64,000 nt of DNA from Auriscalpium vulgare (Eukaryota; Basidiomycota; Agaricomycetes; Russulales; Auriscalpiaceae): NCBI GenBank assembly GCA_019915015.1, contig JAHBBC010000001.1, positions 2,728,001-2,792,000 of the forward strand, given 5' to 3'. The position numbers and the translations under genes are program-made. Below the pieces are notes generated by a model. The model saw only the letters and a list, made by a program, of their open reading frames with translations, was not told the DNA's origin and did no database searches. Shown in pieces: positions 1 to 13,308 of the stretch (its first letter is position 1; each line of letters starts with the position of its first letter).

Positions 1-1983
1 AGACAAAATACCTAGCCGAGTCAGGATATTCGGATAATGATGGGAGAACAGCGATTGCGAGAGCCACAGTTTCTTCCCACAAGATGACAACTGCCTCCAA
101 CGTTGCGTTGCCATGCGCCGTCGAGGTGAGCTCAAGCGGCCTTTCGCAATTCCAAGCCCGAGGCTGCGCCCCCTGGAATCAGCCACTAGGTCAGCTGCAC
201 GTCAATCCTCAGATTACTCGCAATGTGCCTGTACTGCGTCAGGAAATTTCGCGATTGCTCCCCTTGACTTTAGGCTGAAACCGGTGTCCCGTGTTCAAGT
301 GGCGCCAAGATGAATAGCATACGTACTTCAATTCTGCTTTCATACTGCCCGTCCCTGTGCAAGGAAGAAAACACTGAATGGGCGAGGCACGCAAGGCCAC
401 CGATGTCGACGGAGTTGCCACCTACGTGATTAACGTGTTCTCACCTCCATAGATAATCACGTATGGAAGGTAATGTGCTTACCACAACTTTCATGATAAT
501 ATGCCAGAAGCTTGATTTATGATGTTCTCGACAACTCAATGGCATCGGCTGCACTTCACTGCGCGGTGGTAATGACAGGCAATTCGGCGAGAAACATCAA
601 TTATCTTACCATTGCGAGGTATTGGTGTCCGCCCGCCCATACTGCCTTGAGCACAGTGTAAAGTGAGCAGCACGATGGTGACCCGCGGTCGGAATGTTGG
701 CATCGCTCGTGCCTTGTTTCGGCATTCGAACAAATGGTTAACTAAAGTTCGACAGACGAGAAGCTCACCTTCATTCATTCACGAGACAACACACGACATG
801 TATAGCTGCAACGCATAGCGCCGCTATTTCTCACGCTGCGCCCTGTGTGGTGGTCCGACCGAGATAAGAATAGGGTCTCATCGGCGTATTGTCGAATGGA
901 AGCTCGAGACGAATAGCGACTGATGACAGAGCTCGAGAGTGTAGAAACGTAGGCGTTATCTTCCAGCCAGCACAATATTGTAATAGACTGGGAAGCTGGG
1001 GTCAGCTATTGTTGCAAATGACTTCTGGCTTATCTCGCGCGGGCGCGGGCGGCGTCGCCGTATACTTGCCAAGTTCGCACTAGAACACAGAAGTGAATAG
1101 TAAAATACAGAAGGAGCCGGGCTCCAGCGTGCACAGCCATCATTTACGGCACAGGAGCGACGAGCTTACCCGGTTGTTGTGGGCAGAACCCCGGAGTAGT
1201 ACCGTGTAAACAGGAATGGCCTACATAGGAAGCGAGTGAAGAGAACGAAGCGTCCGACAGCGGATGATGTTGCAAGAAGACGAGTCGCTCACACGTCGGG
1301 ATTGTAGGATTGGTAGACACGACTGGGTGACAAGGATGCCGTAAGACCAGGTTGGCCGAACAGAGCTCGTGGACAGAAGCTAGCTGTGCCACACGATCTC
1401 ATCTCGATGTGCATATGACATTGGGAAAGAAATCAGAAGATCGCCTGCTCGCCAGCAGCCGAAAGACAAATGGAGTAAAGAACGCGCGATGGGCACTGCG
1501 ACACGGACTTCAAGGCGGCGCGTCAAGGACGGCTGGGGAGGTGTGCACGCAGGGCATGGGAGGGCATGGGAGTGGGAGGTCGAACGTAGGCACCGTAGTC
1601 GCTGACATAAGATGAAGCACGGAACTTGGCACGCGCACCCCGAGAACCATCTCCCGCAATCCTCTTCAACACCGCCCACGCTCTATCCTTGACGCGTACT
1701 CCGACCTGCTCCTGGCTCCCGCAGTCTACAACTCTTTTCTGCACTCGTCCTGCGTCTTTCCTGCCCGTCTGCCGTCGTCTGCTCAGGATTTTGCGCCTAC
1801 GCACTTGGCCGTGATTCTTGACGCTTATCTCCCGAACACCCACGTGGGTGAATTGTCGTTCCACGCGCCATCTGGCTCCCGCTAGCCTCTGCAGACCAGT
1901 GCTTGCCCGCCCCCGCCGCCGTGCTCTCGATCACTGAGTGCACGCGCCGACGCGGTGTGCTCTACGCACCCGAAGGAAATGAA
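1..1983. other. Intergenic stretch, no gene recognised
   Basis: No open frame here shows recognisable protein motifs, and the short frames overlap on both strands without consistent splice structure. The last few hundred bases, which are C/T-rich, probably hold the promoter and 5' leader of the transporter gene starting at 1984. I saw no tRNA- or rRNA-like structure by eye. Confidence 0.4.
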
Positions 1984-4900
1984 ATGTCCTCTACCGTGGA
2001 GGAATCTCGGCGGGACAGCGAAAGTCATCCAGACGATTATAGCCTCCATAGCCTGGGCAAATCGATAGGTACCTCATTTCTGGATTTGCGCAGGGCCGAA
2101 CTGATGTCCAAGCAGATGTGACTGAGCAGCAGGTCCGCTTTTCTTCCTTACGGGCCGCACTCTTCTGAATGTCTTAGCAGTTACCCCCTACACCAGAGCC
2201 AGATTTCTTTGACCCGAATTACGACTCGGACGATGCTGGCCTGGGTAAGTGTACACCACACGATTGATGTCCGACCTGTCGTCCAGGAAAGGAGATAGTT
2301 TCTCCAATCCATTGTCTGCAAGGGATATGGTGCTGATCTTCGTATTCGTAGAGGATGATTCCCCGTACCCCGAAGTGCGTGCGGCCGTCGCGAACTACGA
2401 TGACCCAGAAATGCCCGTGTCGACTCTCCGAGCTTGGGTCCTCGGACTCCTCTGGTCATTTTTGCTGCCCGCGCTCAACCAGTTCTTCTATTTCCGATAC
2501 CCTTCTATAACAGTTAACTCGGTGCGTTGACTTTCCGAGTTGCTGTGACTGTTCACTCATCGATACACCATTGCAGTTGGTCGCCCAACTTGCTGTGTTT
2601 CCCATGGGCCGCCTGTGGGCCCGCATCATACCTCACTTCACCATTTTCGGAGTCTCTTTCAATCCCGGTCCTTTCACCATCAAAGAGCATGTGGGTCGGA
2701 GGGTTGTAGCGGAGGGACAGCAGATGCTAACTCCCAACGTCAGGTTCTTATCACGATAATGGCAGGCGTTGGTGCACAGTCTGCGTATGCGGTATGTCCA
2801 TTATTCCGCTCGGCCTCTGACGGTATTAAACATTTGTAGACGGAGATTGTGGCCGTGCAGAAAGTCTATTTTCAACAGTCATATGATTTCATATGTGAGC
2901 ACCTCGGAGCACCAATTTTCAGTGGTCATGATGTTGACGTTGCAGTCCCATAGACGAATGGATGCTGGTCATGTCCACACAACTAATTGGATTTTCAATG
3001 GGAGGTATTGCTCGCCGCTTCCTCGTCACGCCTCCTTCGATGAGTATGTCGTCTTCTGTTAAGCGAGTCTGATACTTCGCCACTAAGACTATGCAGTTTG
3101 GCCAAACGCGCTGGTCATGTGTGCGCTCTTCAATACGCTCCACTCTCAGAACTACACTGGCGTCGGGACTCGGGAAGGGATGAGCAGGGAGCGGTTCTTT
3201 CTGTACGCCTTTGCAGGCGCAGTTTCATGGTGTCAGTCCGATTCCACACGCTTACGCTCTTGATTGCTGACATATGAGGTCACCGTTGTCAGATTTTCTT
3301 CCCGGGTATCTCTTTCAGGCCCTCAGGTGAGTAATCTGCACCATCCTGATTGGGCATGATACGAGCAGGCAATGGGCAGCATGTTCTCATGGGTTTGTTG
3401 GATCGCCCCGAACAACATTGCAAGTGCTTCTCCGATCGTATTCTGCGGAGAGCTGCTGACTTCATTCACAGGTAGTGAACCAATTATTTGGGTCAGTAGC
3501 ATCTGAGACTGGCAGCTGAGCGGTAAAGGCTGACCCAAATTTTAGCTATCGGAGCGGCATGGGTTTCTCTCTGCTCACGTTTGACTGGAGCGCCATTGCA
3601 TTTACCGGGAGCCCGTGAGTGTTCTCAGCAAAAACATATTGACGGATGTTCATCCGATTTCGATTTCTGCACGCAGGCTTGCGACTCCTTGTACGTGGCA
3701 CGTAACGACAGTGCAAGAAAAGCAATGCTAATTTTGGTGCGATAGGGTGGGCAGAGGCCAACGTGTTTGCGAGCTTTGTGTTCTTTTACTGTGCGCCCTT
3801 CCCTTCTCTCGGGGTCGTCGGTCACTCATTTGTATGGGGCTGTGTAGGGTTCTTGACACCCGTGCTCTATGTGCGTGGCGCTCCCGCTTCCTTCCTTATC
3901 TCGTTCACACCTATCCGCAGTACTCCAACGTTTGGTTCGCACAGTACATGCCGTGAGTGCGAGCCGATGTGTAAAGCTTATACCCGTTGATCGCCGCACA
4001 GGATCTCGTCCAGAATAGCATTCGACAACACAGGACAGCCCTACAATTTGACCCGAATATTGAACCCGGACGCGAGCTTGAACAAGACCGCTTATCACAG
4101 CTACAGTCCCTTGTTTCTGTCGTAAGAGATACATTGCCCCCTCTTCCGGTCTTCCGGTCATGCCTGATTTCTTGGCTTAGAGCGACATTCGCAATCTCCT
4201 ACGGCACATCATTCGCTTCAATCACAGCAACAATCACGCACTCCATACTCTATTTTTGGAAGCCTATCAAGCTGCACTTCAGGCGGTCACTGCGCGAACA
4301 GCCTGACATTCACGCGCGTTTAATGTCTCGGTATCGACAAGTGCCGGACTGGTGGTATGCGTGCCTCTTTGGTGCGCCTTTCCTTCAACTCGCCTGTTGA
4401 CATCACATTGACCTGAAGCTAGTCCTCAATTTTGTGTTCGCATGCTTATGCATCGAACTGTGGCCGACCGGGATGGAAATCTGGGCACTTCTGGTTGCAC
4501 TTGTCGTTTGTACGTCACGTTTGACAAGGATGTGCGGCTTTGCTGATGTGGCTCAGCCATCGTGTACCTTGTACCGATAGGTGTGTAGCCTTTTATTCAA
4601 CGAAGATGGCGGATGCGCTTAATCTCTGTCAAGGGATGATTCAGGCGATAACGAACCGTCAGGTTGGGATAAAGTAAGCCCTCTCTGCTCTGCTCATGAA
4701 CCTTCCTTGATCTGAAATCCAATGCAGTGTCATCAGCGAGCTCATCGTCGGGTTTATGCTTCCCGGCAAGCCTGTGGCAATGATGATGTGCGTGGGTTCT
4801 TATGATGCCTTGGACACCATGCTCACATTGTGGGCGCGCTCTATCAGGTTCAAAGTGAATCAGAACACTGAGCATTTCATAATGCCAGCTCTGATACCTT

Positions 4901-6233
4901 GCCTCTTCAGACATGGGCGTACATTACCATGGCTCAAGCCATGGTTTTCACCGCTGACATGAAGCTGGGTCATTACATGAAAATTCCGTTGCGACCGATG
5001 TACTGGGGACAGGTACGTCATATGTATCCTTTCATCACTAGGTTCGCCGTTTGACTAACGAACAGGTCATCGCTACGGTGATCGCTGGGACCGTTCAACT
5101 CGGGGTACAGAGGTGGATGTTCGAGCACATTGAGTACGTGATCCGCTCAACGCCGCTGCAATTTTACTTAAGCCTCATTTAGTGGGATGTGCACACCCAA
5201 TCAGGCCCAACAGTCGGTCTACCACCTTGTACTGGGGAGTCGTTAATAGCTGAGCCTTCGTTAGCTTTGTATGCGCAAACACACAAGTATTCGGCACTGC
5301 ATCCGTCGTCGTGAGTGACGCCCGTGACCGAACATCGACGCGGGTAATAACCATGCTAATAGTGGGGAGTCATCGGACCGGCCCTACAATTCGCGAAAGG
5401 CCAACTGTACTAGTGAGTCTTATGCAGATCGTTCGCGTAGACTACTGATGCCCTCGTAGCTGTAGGTCTTTCTGATAGTACTGAATACGCAGCCGACAAT
5501 TTGACCCGACCGGCAGCGTTGACTTTCTTCTTTTTGATCGGTGCATTGTGTCCCGTTGTAGCATGGTGGTTTGCTCGGAAACACCCCCATTCTTGGCTCA
5601 ACTACGTGAAGTACGTACTTGGCATATATGGCAGCAGAGACGTTCGCTCATCTGAATGCATCCTCAGCTTCCCGTGAGTTACCTGACTGCTCTGCAGCGC
5701 GGCCTTCCTGACGGTCCTCGAAGCCTCATGTTTGCTGGCTTGCAATATTTACCACCAGCAAACGCGTCGAACTTTGTACCGTGGGCCATCATAGGATTTA
5801 TATTTCAATATGTTGTGCGCCGGCGATATTTCCCCTTCTGGGCGAAATACAACTGTACGTTCTCGCAGCCAGCTCGCTCCCCAGTGATTGACTCTTGGCG
5901 AAGATGTTCTTTCTGCTGCGCTGGATGCTGGCACAGCTTGTGGAACCATTTTGGTTTACTTCTGGTATGTCAATGTATCGATGTACACGGACGTCCTTCT
6001 ACTAGTACTGACGAGTTTCGCAGTTTACAATACCCTTTGAACAACTCTATTGGACAAACAACTGTACAGCAATGGTGGGGAAATACAGTCTTTCAAAAGA
6101 CTGCGGACTGGCAGAGCTTGCCCTTGAAGACGGTCCCCTCTGGGCAGACTTTCGGGTGCGTCCGTTCGCCGCATGATGCCGTGAGTACTACTGCTCACCG
6201 TCCGCTCTGCCCGGTAGGCCAAGATCGTGGTAA
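1984..6233 (+). CDS. OPT-family oligopeptide transporter (many introns)
   Basis: This is a proton-coupled oligopeptide transporter of the fungal OPT family, a multi-pass plasma-membrane protein importing small peptides (family knowledge). The start ATG at 1984 opens an acidic Ser-rich cytosolic N-terminus (MSSTVEESRRDSE). The conserved exons then read EDDSPYPEVRAAV, WSFLLPALNQFFYFRYPS, QLAVFPMGRLWARIIP, FTIKEHV, VLITIMAGVGAQSAYA and QLIGFSIGGI-type membrane segments. The family C-terminal signature is clear: QWWGNTVFQKTADWQ near 6069-6113, then a splice (donor GTGCGT, acceptor near 6217) gives FGPRSW and a TAA at 6231-6233. About twenty short introns are needed, and the order of exons matches the family throughout. 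I saw no frameshift, but I did not resolve each inner exon. Substrate range (tetra/pentapeptides, glutathione or siderophore-like peptides) cannot be read from sequence. Confidence 0.87.
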
Positions 6234-6598
6234 CACTTTATGAGCGCAACGGACACTTGTACTTTTACGACTGTTTTAGATGTGTGTATCACTTGCATTT
6301 TTCGTGCACTGCTATGCTGTGGCGTGCTGCTTGTCGGAGTGGGACATTGATCGATGCTTTAGACGAGGCTGTTTGGGTAGGAGTACTATGTACTTATTTA
6401 CGTGGATTGCAAGGTCGTGCTCAGATTCCTCCATCACTTTAGCCCTGATATATGTTCCGATGGAACGTAACGGCAGGCAGAGGTGCGTGAGCATGTCAGC
6501 CGGCAGTCGCCGATAACTGTACAGTTGCATGTCAGCCACATCGCATGCATCGACACAGAATTCAGGTTTCCCACGTTATCCTCAAGCCCGTCGCCGCC
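6234..6598. other. OPT 3' end / eL38 promoter interval
   Basis: About 365 bases between the transporter stop and the ribosomal protein start. No coding motif is visible. It should contain the transporter 3' end and the eL38 promoter and leader. Confidence 0.4.
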
Positions 6599-7054
6599 AT
6601 GGTGAGTGCAAGCTACTGCCCGTCTACGCAATGCTCACAGAGAGCATGATGCGTGTTCTATAGCCTAAAGAAATCCGTGACATCAAGCAGTTCATCGACA
6701 TTGCGCGGCGAAAGGATGCGCGGTGTGCGTGGTTTCGCGACCTTGCATCATATATCGGAATGCTGACTTTCCTGGGTTCTCTCTCTCTCTGCCCTTCGCC
6801 CATTCATGCCATCGTCTACAGCTGCGCGCATCAAGAAGGTCTCTGTGGCGGGAGCCAAGGACCGGACAAAGTTCAAGCTTCGCTGCTCACGCTACCTGTA
6901 TACGCTCTCGTTAGACGATGCTGAGAAGGCGGAGAAGTTAAAACAGAGCCTCCCTCCTGGTGCGTGCCCTTTTCTGGCGACGGAGTTCATCATGCTGAAC
7001 CAATGTCCAGGTCTTGCTATTGAGGAGATCAAGAAGGTCCCTAAGAAGAAGTAA
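6599..7054 (+). CDS. RPL38: 60S ribosomal protein eL38
   Basis: Small basic protein of the large cytosolic ribosomal subunit. The start codon ATG (6599-6601) is followed at once by an intron (6602-6663), a common layout in fungal ribosomal protein genes. Exon 2 starts [21 protein letters not shown] second intron runs 6725-6821 and exon 3 reads [28 protein letters not shown] and [14 protein letters not shown] third intron starts at 6960 and the last exon ends [10 protein letters not shown] with TAA at 7052-7054. The spliced product is about 84 residues, close to the usual 70-80, with a slightly longer linker after SARIKK and a basic tail. All introns have GT-AG ends and keep the frame. Confidence 0.93.
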
Positions 7055-7220
7055 CCTCATTATCTTCTTCTTATGGTCTGGCTGGGGGCGCTCCACGAGA
7101 GTGTGAGGGGCGGTATGCAATTGTGGTATGCCAGGGGAGGCGTATGATCTCACTCATAAAAGTCATTATGCGCATGAGCACTTTTTCTGCATTTTTTCTG
7201 GCACAGCGAGCTCGGAGGCC

Positions 7221-9135
7221 TCAACTTACATGTTTGAACCAATCTACGACCACAAGAAGTGCACATCCTCCTAGCAATGCGATCGTGACCACCTCTGCGC
7301 CGCGTCTTATTCTTTTCTTCCCTCCGCCCCGCTCCCCTGCCCTTGCGCCGGATAGCCCGCGGCCGTCCCTCATCCCGCCCTCCAGATCGACCTCCACAAC
7401 ACTAGTTGCGCCACTGAGCCACCACTCCAATGTCGCTTCAAGAACTTCCGAACCATCCAAGAATGGGAGTGGAAGGAGATTGAATATGTAGAGAGACAGC
7501 GTCAACATGTTCAAGTACCTGAATTGTGAATCAGTTCCAAATCAACAGGGAGTTAACTGGCTTACTCGAAGAACACGCTTCCGATCTTTGGCAGCCACTG
7601 AGGCATGATACCCCATCTCGAACGCCAGATATCAACCTCAACTGGACATTAAGATCAACGATATGGGCGATTGAGGGGCAAAGTATGCATACCTTGCTCC
7701 CAAATCTCCACTCGTGGTCCCCGCCACAAGACGACTCGATCATCCCCATCGCTGCGCACTAGTATTCGCAAAAGCAGCTCTCCTGCACGTGGGCGAACGC
7801 ACGTCTGTGCTCCTGCGCATTCGTCGCTGCAGCGCGGACCATTCATTTCCTTCGTACCGAGCAGTGTTATCGGGTCAACGCAATGTGTTTCGCCTGCGCC
7901 CGAGAAGCATGCTAATGCGGAAGCCGGTGCCGACCCGTCGCAGCAATCCCCAGACGCATCTTATGGTGAGGTGTGAGCATAGAGGAAGGATCAGTGACCA
8001 GAGAGCTTCGTACTGAGAAACAAGGTCGTATTAATGCACCAACCCTCCCCAGGCGTAGGTGATGGCGGTCCAGCAAGAAACGTCGTCCAGACATCGTCGC
8101 TTCCGCCTAACGACGCATCATCAAGTTTCGTAACGACAGCACCGACAGGTAGATGGTCAGCAAGCGGTGAGTCTGCATCGGTTGCAAGCACGACACGCCC
8201 GATGCCGCTGACATCCTCATACCCAGAGAAACGCAGTGCGTAAGAACCGACATTGATCCACGAAGCTAAAAGCAGAAATATCCACAGTACAAGATTGTGC
8301 AGGGAGCCGGCTGCGGCAATGCGTGCACGGGCTCGGGGGACTAGGGAGCGTATCCCAGACATAGGAAGAGCGACAAAAGCTGCAGGCACGATGAGCGTGA
8401 ATGACGCCCCGATAGATTGGATTGGTGTCGCGTCACTACATATGTATCGGTCAAAGACAGTACGTGTAATGAACAATCGAACATACACTGCGGCACAGAT
8501 TGCGTGGCCGGCTTCGTGAATGACTTGTGATACGAACAACGACAACACCAGCAGGGGGAGGTGGGTCAGAGGAACGGTGATGCCGGGTATCTGCCTCATG
8601 CATTGAACGTGTGTGAAGATGACTGAATTGCTTGGCTTACTAGTAGATGCAGGGGTATATCAGATTGACCAGGGCTACTGGGAAGGGGAGGGATTTCCAT
8701 TCCACGTTTGGCATGCGAGGGCAGTCCACTGGCGTACGGTACGACTGCCAATAAACGAGAGGCAAGGCTCCACAGCGTCCACACGAGTACGACGTTTCCT
8801 GCTAACATTCCCAAACAACCTGCAGCTATTCCTGCATCGTAGAGACCCACAAGAGCGCGTCGGACGCGTGCCGCGCGCGATCTTGCCAGGTAAGAAACTA
8901 GCGCATCGTGCCGCTTGTTCAGGGAGGTGGTCTCGACGCGGACATGCACAATATGCATCGATAGCGTGACCGCGTTGTGCGCGAGAAGGGACGTCGATGT
9001 TCGAACTTGTGGTCGTAGGGAGAGTGGAGCGGGAAGCAGGGTATGGGAGCGACGAGAACGCTGAAGGACATGTGACAGAAGGTGCAGACATGCCCAGATG
9101 ACGCTGACCGACAGAAGAAGGCTGGAAAGGCTCAT
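7221..9135 (-). CDS. Site-2 protease (S2P / M50 intramembrane metalloprotease)
   Basis: Membrane-embedded zinc metalloprotease that cleaves membrane-bound transcription factors (SREBP-type, sterol and hypoxia response) in the Golgi (family knowledge). The first exon starts MSLSSLLLSVSVIW at 9135, with N-terminal membrane segments. The second main exon carries the zinc-binding HEAGH (positions 8504-8518) in a hydrophobic helix. Next come membrane helices and a PDZ-like stretch (VGAVVTKLDDASLGGSDD), followed by a Cys-rich luminal part near 7650-7990. The last exon has the second metal-binding motif NLLPLPFLDG (7452-7481) and a final membrane helix before the stop at 7221. Spacing and order match the MBTPS2-like class. 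The Cys-rich middle exons were not fully resolved. Its natural substrate would be a SREBP homologue outside this window. Confidence 0.85.
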
Positions 9136-9539
9136 CGCATCTGCGATTCAAAATTGAAGATGTGAGGGAAGAGCGCTCCGCTGTAGCAACTGATCTCGTC
9201 AACACGAAGGCGAGGATAGCTGGGAATCGACCCACCGAGCCCTGTTCACCACCTGCACCAGGCTTTGACATGGATCAGGGATGAAATGCGTCCTCACGTA
9301 GCAGATTCGCAGAATGCGCAGCCAGGTAGTTGGGGCAAGAGGGGGCAAGAGGTGAGGCTGGTGAGGCGAGAGTCGCACGCGCGAAATGCTGGCGCTCTCG
9401 ACGCCGCGTGTGGCCGGGGTGGCTGAGGCAGAGTAGATAGATTCTTCGCAAGCTCAGGATCATCTATCTGGTGTGGCTCGATTGCCGCTGCATCCATAAT
9501 ACGAATTAAATTCAACTAACTACACGACCAACAGCACGT
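9136..9539. other. Intergenic, no gene seen
   Basis: About 400 bases between the S2P start and the 3' end of the first MDR oxidoreductase, both on the minus strand. It should contain the S2P promoter. I see no coding or repeat signal. Confidence 0.35.
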
Positions 9540-11061
9540 TCAACTGTCCGCCACAACGATGACAACCTTCCCTTGATTTTTGCCATCCGAAATATCCCTC
9601 AAGCCTTGGCCAACCTGATCCAAACCGCGTTTGAGGTCCTCCTCAAATTGTATCTTACCGTCTTTCACCAACTTTGGCACCTCGCGATAAAAGTCGGCAG
9701 CGTGCTTGTGGAGAAGCTTGGAGACGATGAACCCGTTCATAGACAATGACTTTGTAACGAAGAAGATCGCGTTCTACCATCATACAAAGTCACGGTAAGC
9801 AGGGACGCCAATCGTGATAGCGCGGGCTTACCTTGATGCCATAGCGTTCGGATTCGTTGTACTGAGAGGCCATGCCGCATTCCTGTTATGCTTCAGAACT
9901 GGAACCTTGTGTGGAGAAAGTGCGACTCACAATGAAGCGAGCGTATTCATTCGCAGCCGCCAATGCCAGGTCCAGTGTTTCGCCTCCAACGTTATCCCAG
10001 TAGCTGACATCGCAGTCAATTTGGATAACGACTATATTGCTGAGAAACTCACACGTCAATGGGTCCCTCGCGATCAAGAACCTCCTTTGTGCTCTCTTTC
10101 TTGTAGTTGAAGGAGACGTCTGCACCTGCGGCTTTCGCGAATGCTACCTTATCATCAGAGCCTGAAGAGGCAATGACTTTGAGGCCATTCAACTTCGCAA
10201 GCTGAACGACAAAGCTCCCCACTGCGCCCGCAGCTGTGGTGACGAAGGCAGTCTCTCCCTGGAGGAAGATGTCAGAAACGAGATACGGTAGTATCAGCCC
10301 CGCGATGACAGACCGATTTCGCTTTAGAGAATTCCTTCCAGCCAATATATGCGGTCTGACCTACTCATAATGAGCGCGCCGACCAGTAGTCATATGGGAC
10401 CGCGCTCATAATAGCACGGTACTCACCTGGCATACCAAGGACTCCTACATATAACGACCACGGCAAATTGTACTCATTCTCCAGCGACACATATTGCTTT
10501 GGGTCTTGACGAACGAAGTACTCCTCGTGAGCTGAAGATGGTCTCAGTGGCGATCTTCGCTGTTGGAGGTCACTTACGGATCAGTCCGTAGATGTGGTCA
10601 CCCGGCTTCAACGCAGAGTCTTCGGAGCGCAGAACGCGTCCAATTCCATAACCGTACAACCTACGCCCATGACAAAAGACGGGTGAAGATAGGATCACTG
10701 CTTTATTGAAACTAACGTACGGTTCACCAAGCGCGTAGGCGGGCTAAATCGTAGTCTTCGTTAGGGCACATCATCGTATAGGTATGAGGCGAATAGCTAC
10801 GCTGTAGCTTTTGATGCTGGCGTCTCGCATTTTCATGCGCATGTAAGGGTCTATAGCGAGAATGAGAGTCTTGACAAGGAACCCGCCGTTCAAGGGCTCG
10901 TTCTCAAGGTCAATCGTCCTGGAGGTATCGTGAGCAATGTGTTTTCCTGGCTCTGGTAAACCTGTCGCGAGCTGTCAGCTCTGGATAGTAAATGGCTAAA
11001 GACACGACACACCAGTCGGAATCTCGGTAAAAATGTGACGAGCGTTGGTGACGGGAGCCAT
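9540..11061 (-). CDS. MDR-superfamily NADP-dependent oxidoreductase, copy 1
   Basis: Zinc-independent medium-chain dehydrogenase/reductase of the prostaglandin/leukotriene-reductase (PTGR) type, which usually reduces alkenal or enone double bonds with NADPH. The start at 11061 reads MAPVTNARHIFTEIPTG. The downstream exons give TIDLENEPLNGGFLVKTL and LAIDPYM-type sequence. The Rossmann nucleotide-binding loop TTAAGAVGSFVVQLAK lies near 10195-10245, followed by VIASSGSDDKVAFAKAAGAD and YWDNVGGETLDLAL. The C-terminus ends GKVVIVVADS with TGA at 9540-9542. Exon order and short introns match copy 2 (11808-13308) almost one to one, so the pair is a tandem duplication. No frameshift was seen. The substrate is unknown. 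Confidence 0.85.
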
Positions 11062-11807
11062 GCTGGGTGTGGGAGTGGATAGAAGGGGATGGGGAGCAGC
11101 ATAGAGTTGAAGAGATATCTTTATATCGGCGTGGTCCCGATCATCTGCGGATGGAGAGCCATAGTGATCGGACTGGCCGAGATGATCATAGTAGCATATC
11201 CGCCGGAAGAACATCCCGCCCACGGGCATCGGCTAGCTCTCAGATATCCACATGGAGATCCCTAGACGAGGACAAGAAAATGTGGGTTGTGCGATGCGCA
11301 TGTGGCCCTGTAGGGGTTGGATGATCATAGAACAGGACTGCCATTCACCGAGGTATTGAACAGGATCAGAGAGGAAAAAGTGCCTGAAGGCTGAGAGAAA
11401 GATGGCCATATACGCACTGATTTCTGGAGCCGTGTGTGCTCGAGCACACAAAGCCTTTGCTACCTCGCGAGGGAGTCTGATCTGAATCCGCCCCCCGGGA
11501 CTCGGAAGCGTCCGGTCCGGTGCAAGCGTGACTGTCGCGTTATGTCACGCTTCGGACCAGTAACGTCTTGTCTCGGGCGACCGGCCAGTCCTGAGTATCC
11601 TGTGACCGCGCGCACCTAGAGGGAAGGCCATCGTGCCTGAGGTCGGCGAGAAGAGGTGGGGATGTCTTCCCGACGACTCGGGATAAAGACAGATACACGG
11701 TATCTGGATCATGAAGTGGCTGTCGAGGGCGCGAGTTATGATATCCACTGTGTCGCTGAGACACCGCCAGACAGTCCGATCAATTACTACAGCACAATGA
11801 GTTGCCT
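11062..11807. other. Upstream region of MDR copy 1
   Basis: About 750 bases between the two tandem MDR genes, holding the promoter of copy 1. It shares short blocks with the region upstream of copy 2, for example GGGCATCGGCTA near 11223 and 13447 and a 23-base identical block at 11528, so the duplication included upstream DNA. No coding frame is convincing. Confidence 0.5.
11528..11550. promoter_or_regulatory. Conserved dyad, copy A (GTGAC-N11-GTCAC)
   Basis: A 23-base block is identical to 14168-14190. It contains the inverted half-sites GTGAC (11528-11532) and GTCAC (11544-11548), 11 bases apart. Surrounding sequence has diverged, so conservation of the block suggests a protein-binding site kept after duplication of the MDR genes. 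The half-site TGAC/GTCA resembles bZIP-type sites, but the factor is only a guess. Confidence 0.4.
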
Positions 11808-13308
11808 TCAATCGTCCGCCACAACTATGACAACCTTCCCTTGATTTCTCCCATCCGACGCATCCCTCAAGCCTTCGCCAACCAGATCCAAACCGCGCTT
11901 GAGGTGCTCTTCGTATTTTATCTTACCATCCTTCACCAATTTTGGCACCTCACGATAGAAGTCGCTGGCGTACTTGTGGAAGATCTTGTAAACGATGAAT
12001 CCGTTCAGGGACAGCGACTTCGTGACGAAGAAAAGCGCATTCTGTCATGATGTCAAGATTAACAAGAAGGTTTTGAAAACTCAGGCTTCCCTTGATGCCA
12101 TAGAGTTCGGAGGCGTTGTACTGGGAGGACATGCCGCATTCCTATATCGAAGGTTCAGGACCGGAATTCTCTGCGGATGGAAATGAGACGAACGATGATA
12201 CGAGCGTAGTCCTTTGCAGCTGCCAATGCAAGATCCAGGGTTTCGCCGCCAACATTATCCCAGTAGCTAGCATGAGAGTGAATCTCCCACTCCGACACCA
12301 GTTGTTTTGCCGAGAAACTCACACGTCGATGGGTCCCTCGCGATCCAGAACATCCTTTGTGCTGTCCTTCTTGTAGTTGAAGGAGACGTCTGCGCCAACA
12401 GCTTTCGCGAAAGCCGCCTTCTCATCCGACCCTGAGGAGGCTATAACTTTCAACCCGTCCAATTTCGCGAGCTGGATGACAAAGCTCCCCACTGCGCCTG
12501 CGGCAGTGGTAACGAAGGCCGTCTCTCCCTGGAGGAAGCAGTCATCAGAAGCGGTATGTTGTGGATTTCTGATGACCCACCAGCTTGGCTTTAGAGAATT
12601 CCTTCCAGCCAACGTATGCGGTCTGACCTACTCGCACCCATCAGAAGTTATAGGACACCGCACTTCTAATACCACTGCACTTACCCGGCATACCGAGGAC
12701 TCCGACAAACAACGACAACGGCAAATTGTACTCATTCTTGAGCACCTCGAACTGCTCTGGGTCTTGGCGAACGAAGTACTCCTCGTGGGCTGGACATGGC
12801 CTCAGGTGTAATCTTCGCTGCCGTGGGAGCTCACTTACGAGTCAATGCCCCGTAGATGTGGTCACCCGGCTTCAGCGCAGAGGACTCGGAGCGCAGAACG
12901 CGTCCGATGCCATAACCGTACAGTCTAGGACGGAAGATGCGTAAAAATTGAATGATCAATAAACCAGACATACGGTTCTCCGATCGCGTAGGCGGGCTAA
13001 AACATAGCCTGCGTCAGGCACATCACAGTATAGGTATGAGGCGCATAGCTACACTGTAGCTTTTGATGCTGGCGTCTCGCATTTTCACCCGCATGTAAGG
13101 ATCGATGGAGAGGATGAGAGTCTTGACAAGAAACCCGCCATGCAACGGCTCATTCTCAAGGTCAATCGTCCTGGAGGTATCATGCGCAGTGTGCTTTCCT
13201 GGTTCTGGTAAACCTGTGGCGCTGTTAGCTCTGGATGAATGGCCGAAGACACGACAAACCAGTCGGGATCTCGATGAAAATGTGACGAGCGTTGGTGACG
13301 GGAGCCAT
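11808..13308 (-). CDS. MDR-superfamily NADP-dependent oxidoreductase, copy 2
   Basis: Tandem paralogue of the gene at 9540-11061, same strand and same exon layout. The start at 13308 opens MAPVTNARHIFIEIPTG. Conserved blocks are TIDLENEPLHGGFLVKTL, the Rossmann loop TTAAGAVGSFVIQLAK near 12465-12510, and VIASSGSDEKAAFAKAVGAD. The last exon contains NGFIVYKIFHKYASDFYREV and ends VVIVVADD with TGA at 11808-11810. Differences from copy 1 are mostly conservative, and introns have diverged more than exons, which suggests both copies are under selection. The upstream region differs from copy 1 by an inserted MITE (13493-13761). The enzyme class is as for copy 1; the substrate cannot be inferred. 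Confidence 0.84.

Noticed and set aside
1..1983. Possible small genes at the left edge
   Set aside because: Frames of 60-110 residues occur on both strands but none has motif, conserved composition or consistent splice sites.
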